Of a DNA stretch of 64,000 nt, positions 62,858-64,000 are shown piece after piece (within the stretch, counting starts at the first letter, position 1; every line of letters begins with the position of its first letter). The stretch lies in NCBI RefSeq assembly GCF_900111125.1, contig NZ_FOGE01000005.1:124001-188000 (forward strand), read 5' to 3'. Made by a program: the position numbers and the translations under genes. Origin of the DNA: Sphingobium sp. YR768 (lineage in GTDB: Bacteria; Pseudomonadota; Alphaproteobacteria; Sphingomonadales; Sphingomonadaceae). The notes under the pieces were generated by a model. The model ran no database searches. It worked only from the letters and a program-made list of their open reading frames with translations, and was not told the DNA's origin.

Positions 62858-64000
62858 TCAGAACTTCCCTCCCGCGCCGGGTTTGATCTCGAGGGTGGCG
62901 CCCTCCTGGATCACCACCACCACATCCTTGGCGGCGCCCACCTCGACGATGGGACCGGCCTGGCGGGCGAGATCGAGATAGAAGTCGGTGAGCTTGTCCG
63001 AGGATTTGGAAAGCCCGCCGGCAATGCCGGTCTTCGCCGCATCGCCGGCATCGAGCGTGCGGACCGTTCCCAGGGCCGAGGTCGAGGTATTGCCGAAGGT
63101 GCTTTCAACCGATTGCGAGATGCCGCTGATAGTCCCGGCGATGAAGGCACGCGCCAATGTCGCGCCCGCCCGCGTCACCACTTTGCCCGACAGACCCTTC
63201 TTGCCGTCAGTGTCGACGAAGAAGCCCTTGACCGGCTGGTCGACGATCGAATGTTCGTCGAAATCGACGCAGGATAGGGAGACAAGTTGGACCTCGACCC
63301 GCTCCTTGGCGAGACTGCCGGTGGCGTTGCCGACCACGAAGCATCCGGCAAGGTTGGCCTTCACCTCATTGGGAAGGACGGCGGGCGCCTGTACCCTCGC
63401 TATGATCGGCTCCGGATTGCTGGTGGCGTCCCGGCTCGCCAGCGCGTCGATCCCGGTCAGGAGCCGCGCTTTCATGAAACCAGGCGGTAAATAGATCGTC
63501 CGGTTCTTTTTTTTGGATGAGGCCGATGCATCAGCCGTGCCTGTCGGCACGACCTGACTGGTTGCCGACCCGATCGCGCCCACCGTCTTTTCGACCGGCG
63601 GCGCGGGCGGGGCAGGCGGCGCAACCGGCCCGGTGGGAGGTGCGGGCAGCTTGTCGGCGTCCGCGCTTATGTCGCCGGTTTCTGGAGGATAGGGCAGGGC
63701 GGGCACGCTGCCGGGCAGCGCGGGAGGCAGATCACCATCGATGCTTTGACCGCCGACAGCTGTCCTTCCGCCCGAAGTTCCCGGGGCACGTGATCCGGGA
63801 ACTACCTTGCCTTCCTCGATCGCGCTGACCCTGTCACCAAGCAGTTGCTGCCCGTCGAGAACCTTCTTCAAATCCCCGCGCAGTTTTACCTCAAGGCTGT
63901 CGCCGCGCAGACCTGCGCCCATGTTGAGCGATGCCGCGGGATCGGCAGGCTTGGCTTCCTCCTTGCTGCCGGACGCTGCATAAAGGCCGATCCCCAGCGC
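62858..64000 (-). CDS. traB: F-type conjugation protein TraB, partial
   Basis: C-terminal 380 or so residues; the frame is open to the window edge (LGIGLYAASG just inside, probably the end of the N-terminal membrane anchor). A coiled coil (LRGDLKKVLDGQQLLGDRVS) is followed by a Pro-rich linker (PTGPVAPPAPPAPPVEKT) and the VirB10-like core (IYLPPGFMKARLLTGIDA, CFVVGNATGSLAKERVEVQL). TraB spans both membranes together with TraK and TraV. traL, traE and traK would be expected next. Confidence 0.93.
   Translation of the reverse strand, partial: ALGIGLYAASGSKEEAKPADPAASLNMGAGLRGDSLEVKLRGDLKKVLDGQQLLGDRVSAIEEGKVVPGSRAPGTSGGRTAVGGQSIDGDLPPALPGSVPALPYPPETGDISADADKLPAPPTGPVAPPAPPAPPVEKTVGAIGSATSQVVPTGTADASASSKKKNRTIYLPPGFMKARLLTGIDALASRDATSNPEPIIARVQAPAVLPNEVKANLAGCFVVGNATGSLAKERVEVQLVSLSCVDFDEHSIVDQPVKGFFVDTDGKKGLSGKVVTRAGATLARAFIAGTISGISQSVESTFGNTSTSALGTVRTLDAGDAAKTGIAGGLSKSSDKLTDFYLDLARQAGPIVEVGAAKDVVVVIQEGATLEIKPGAGGKF

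Overview
The window is high-GC alphaproteobacterial DNA, most likely from a sphingomonad (Sphingobium, Novosphingobium or Sphingopyxis type). This rests on protein content and style (dnaX-ybaB, lon-HU, malate synthase G, MaeB-type malic enzyme, lipoprotein RlpA) and on dispersed palindromic elements of the form CCCCGGCGAAGGCC. It is inferred from sequence style, not from a search.

Bases 1-23,751 look like ordinary chromosome. In order they hold the end of dnaX, ybaB, lon, an HU gene, rlpA, a nucleotidyltransferase, tRNA-His, hisI, transport and envelope genes (YitT, MFS, EamA, L,D-transpeptidase), a 2-oxoglutarate hydroxylase, malic enzyme, a LysR regulator divergent from malate synthase G, a GST, a twin-arginine-like M24 peptidase, alaS and a tRNA-Lys(CTT).

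At 23,797-23,841 there is a 45-bp exact copy of the 3' part of that tRNA-Lys, ending at the anticodon loop. This is the signature of site-specific integration by a tyrosine recombinase. Everything to the right is best read as one integrative and conjugative element (ICE) whose other end lies outside the window.

The first part of the element (24.4-37.2 kb) looks like a defence island. It has a four-gene minus-strand operon (191-aa protein, QueC-like enzyme, HTH-ImmA/IrrE protein, PIN protein) with a clear promoter and repeated operator-like sites. A plus-strand dGTPase plus PAP/CCA-type nucleotidyltransferase pair is transcribed away from it, and the dGTPase appears to start at ATT. A three-gene membrane-protein cluster follows, then a 1,476-aa NACHT/STAND-like NTPase with a C-terminal PD-(D/E)xK-like nuclease motif.

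From 37.3 to 45.6 kb there is cargo: alkB, a deletion junction fusing an esterase to an exonuclease remnant, a TonB receptor/PepSY iron-uptake pair with a Fur-like box, htpG with a sigma32-type promoter, and a small membrane protein. From 45.6 kb to the end runs a tightly coupled F-type (MPF-F) conjugation operon on the minus strand, in transcription order traB-traV-traC-three small membrane proteins-traW-traU-108-aa protein-traN (split in two)-trbC-S26 peptidase-traF-trbB-like-traH-traG. traL/E/K, the relaxase, coupling protein and integrase are not in the window. No rRNA genes, intact insertion sequences or CRISPR arrays were seen.
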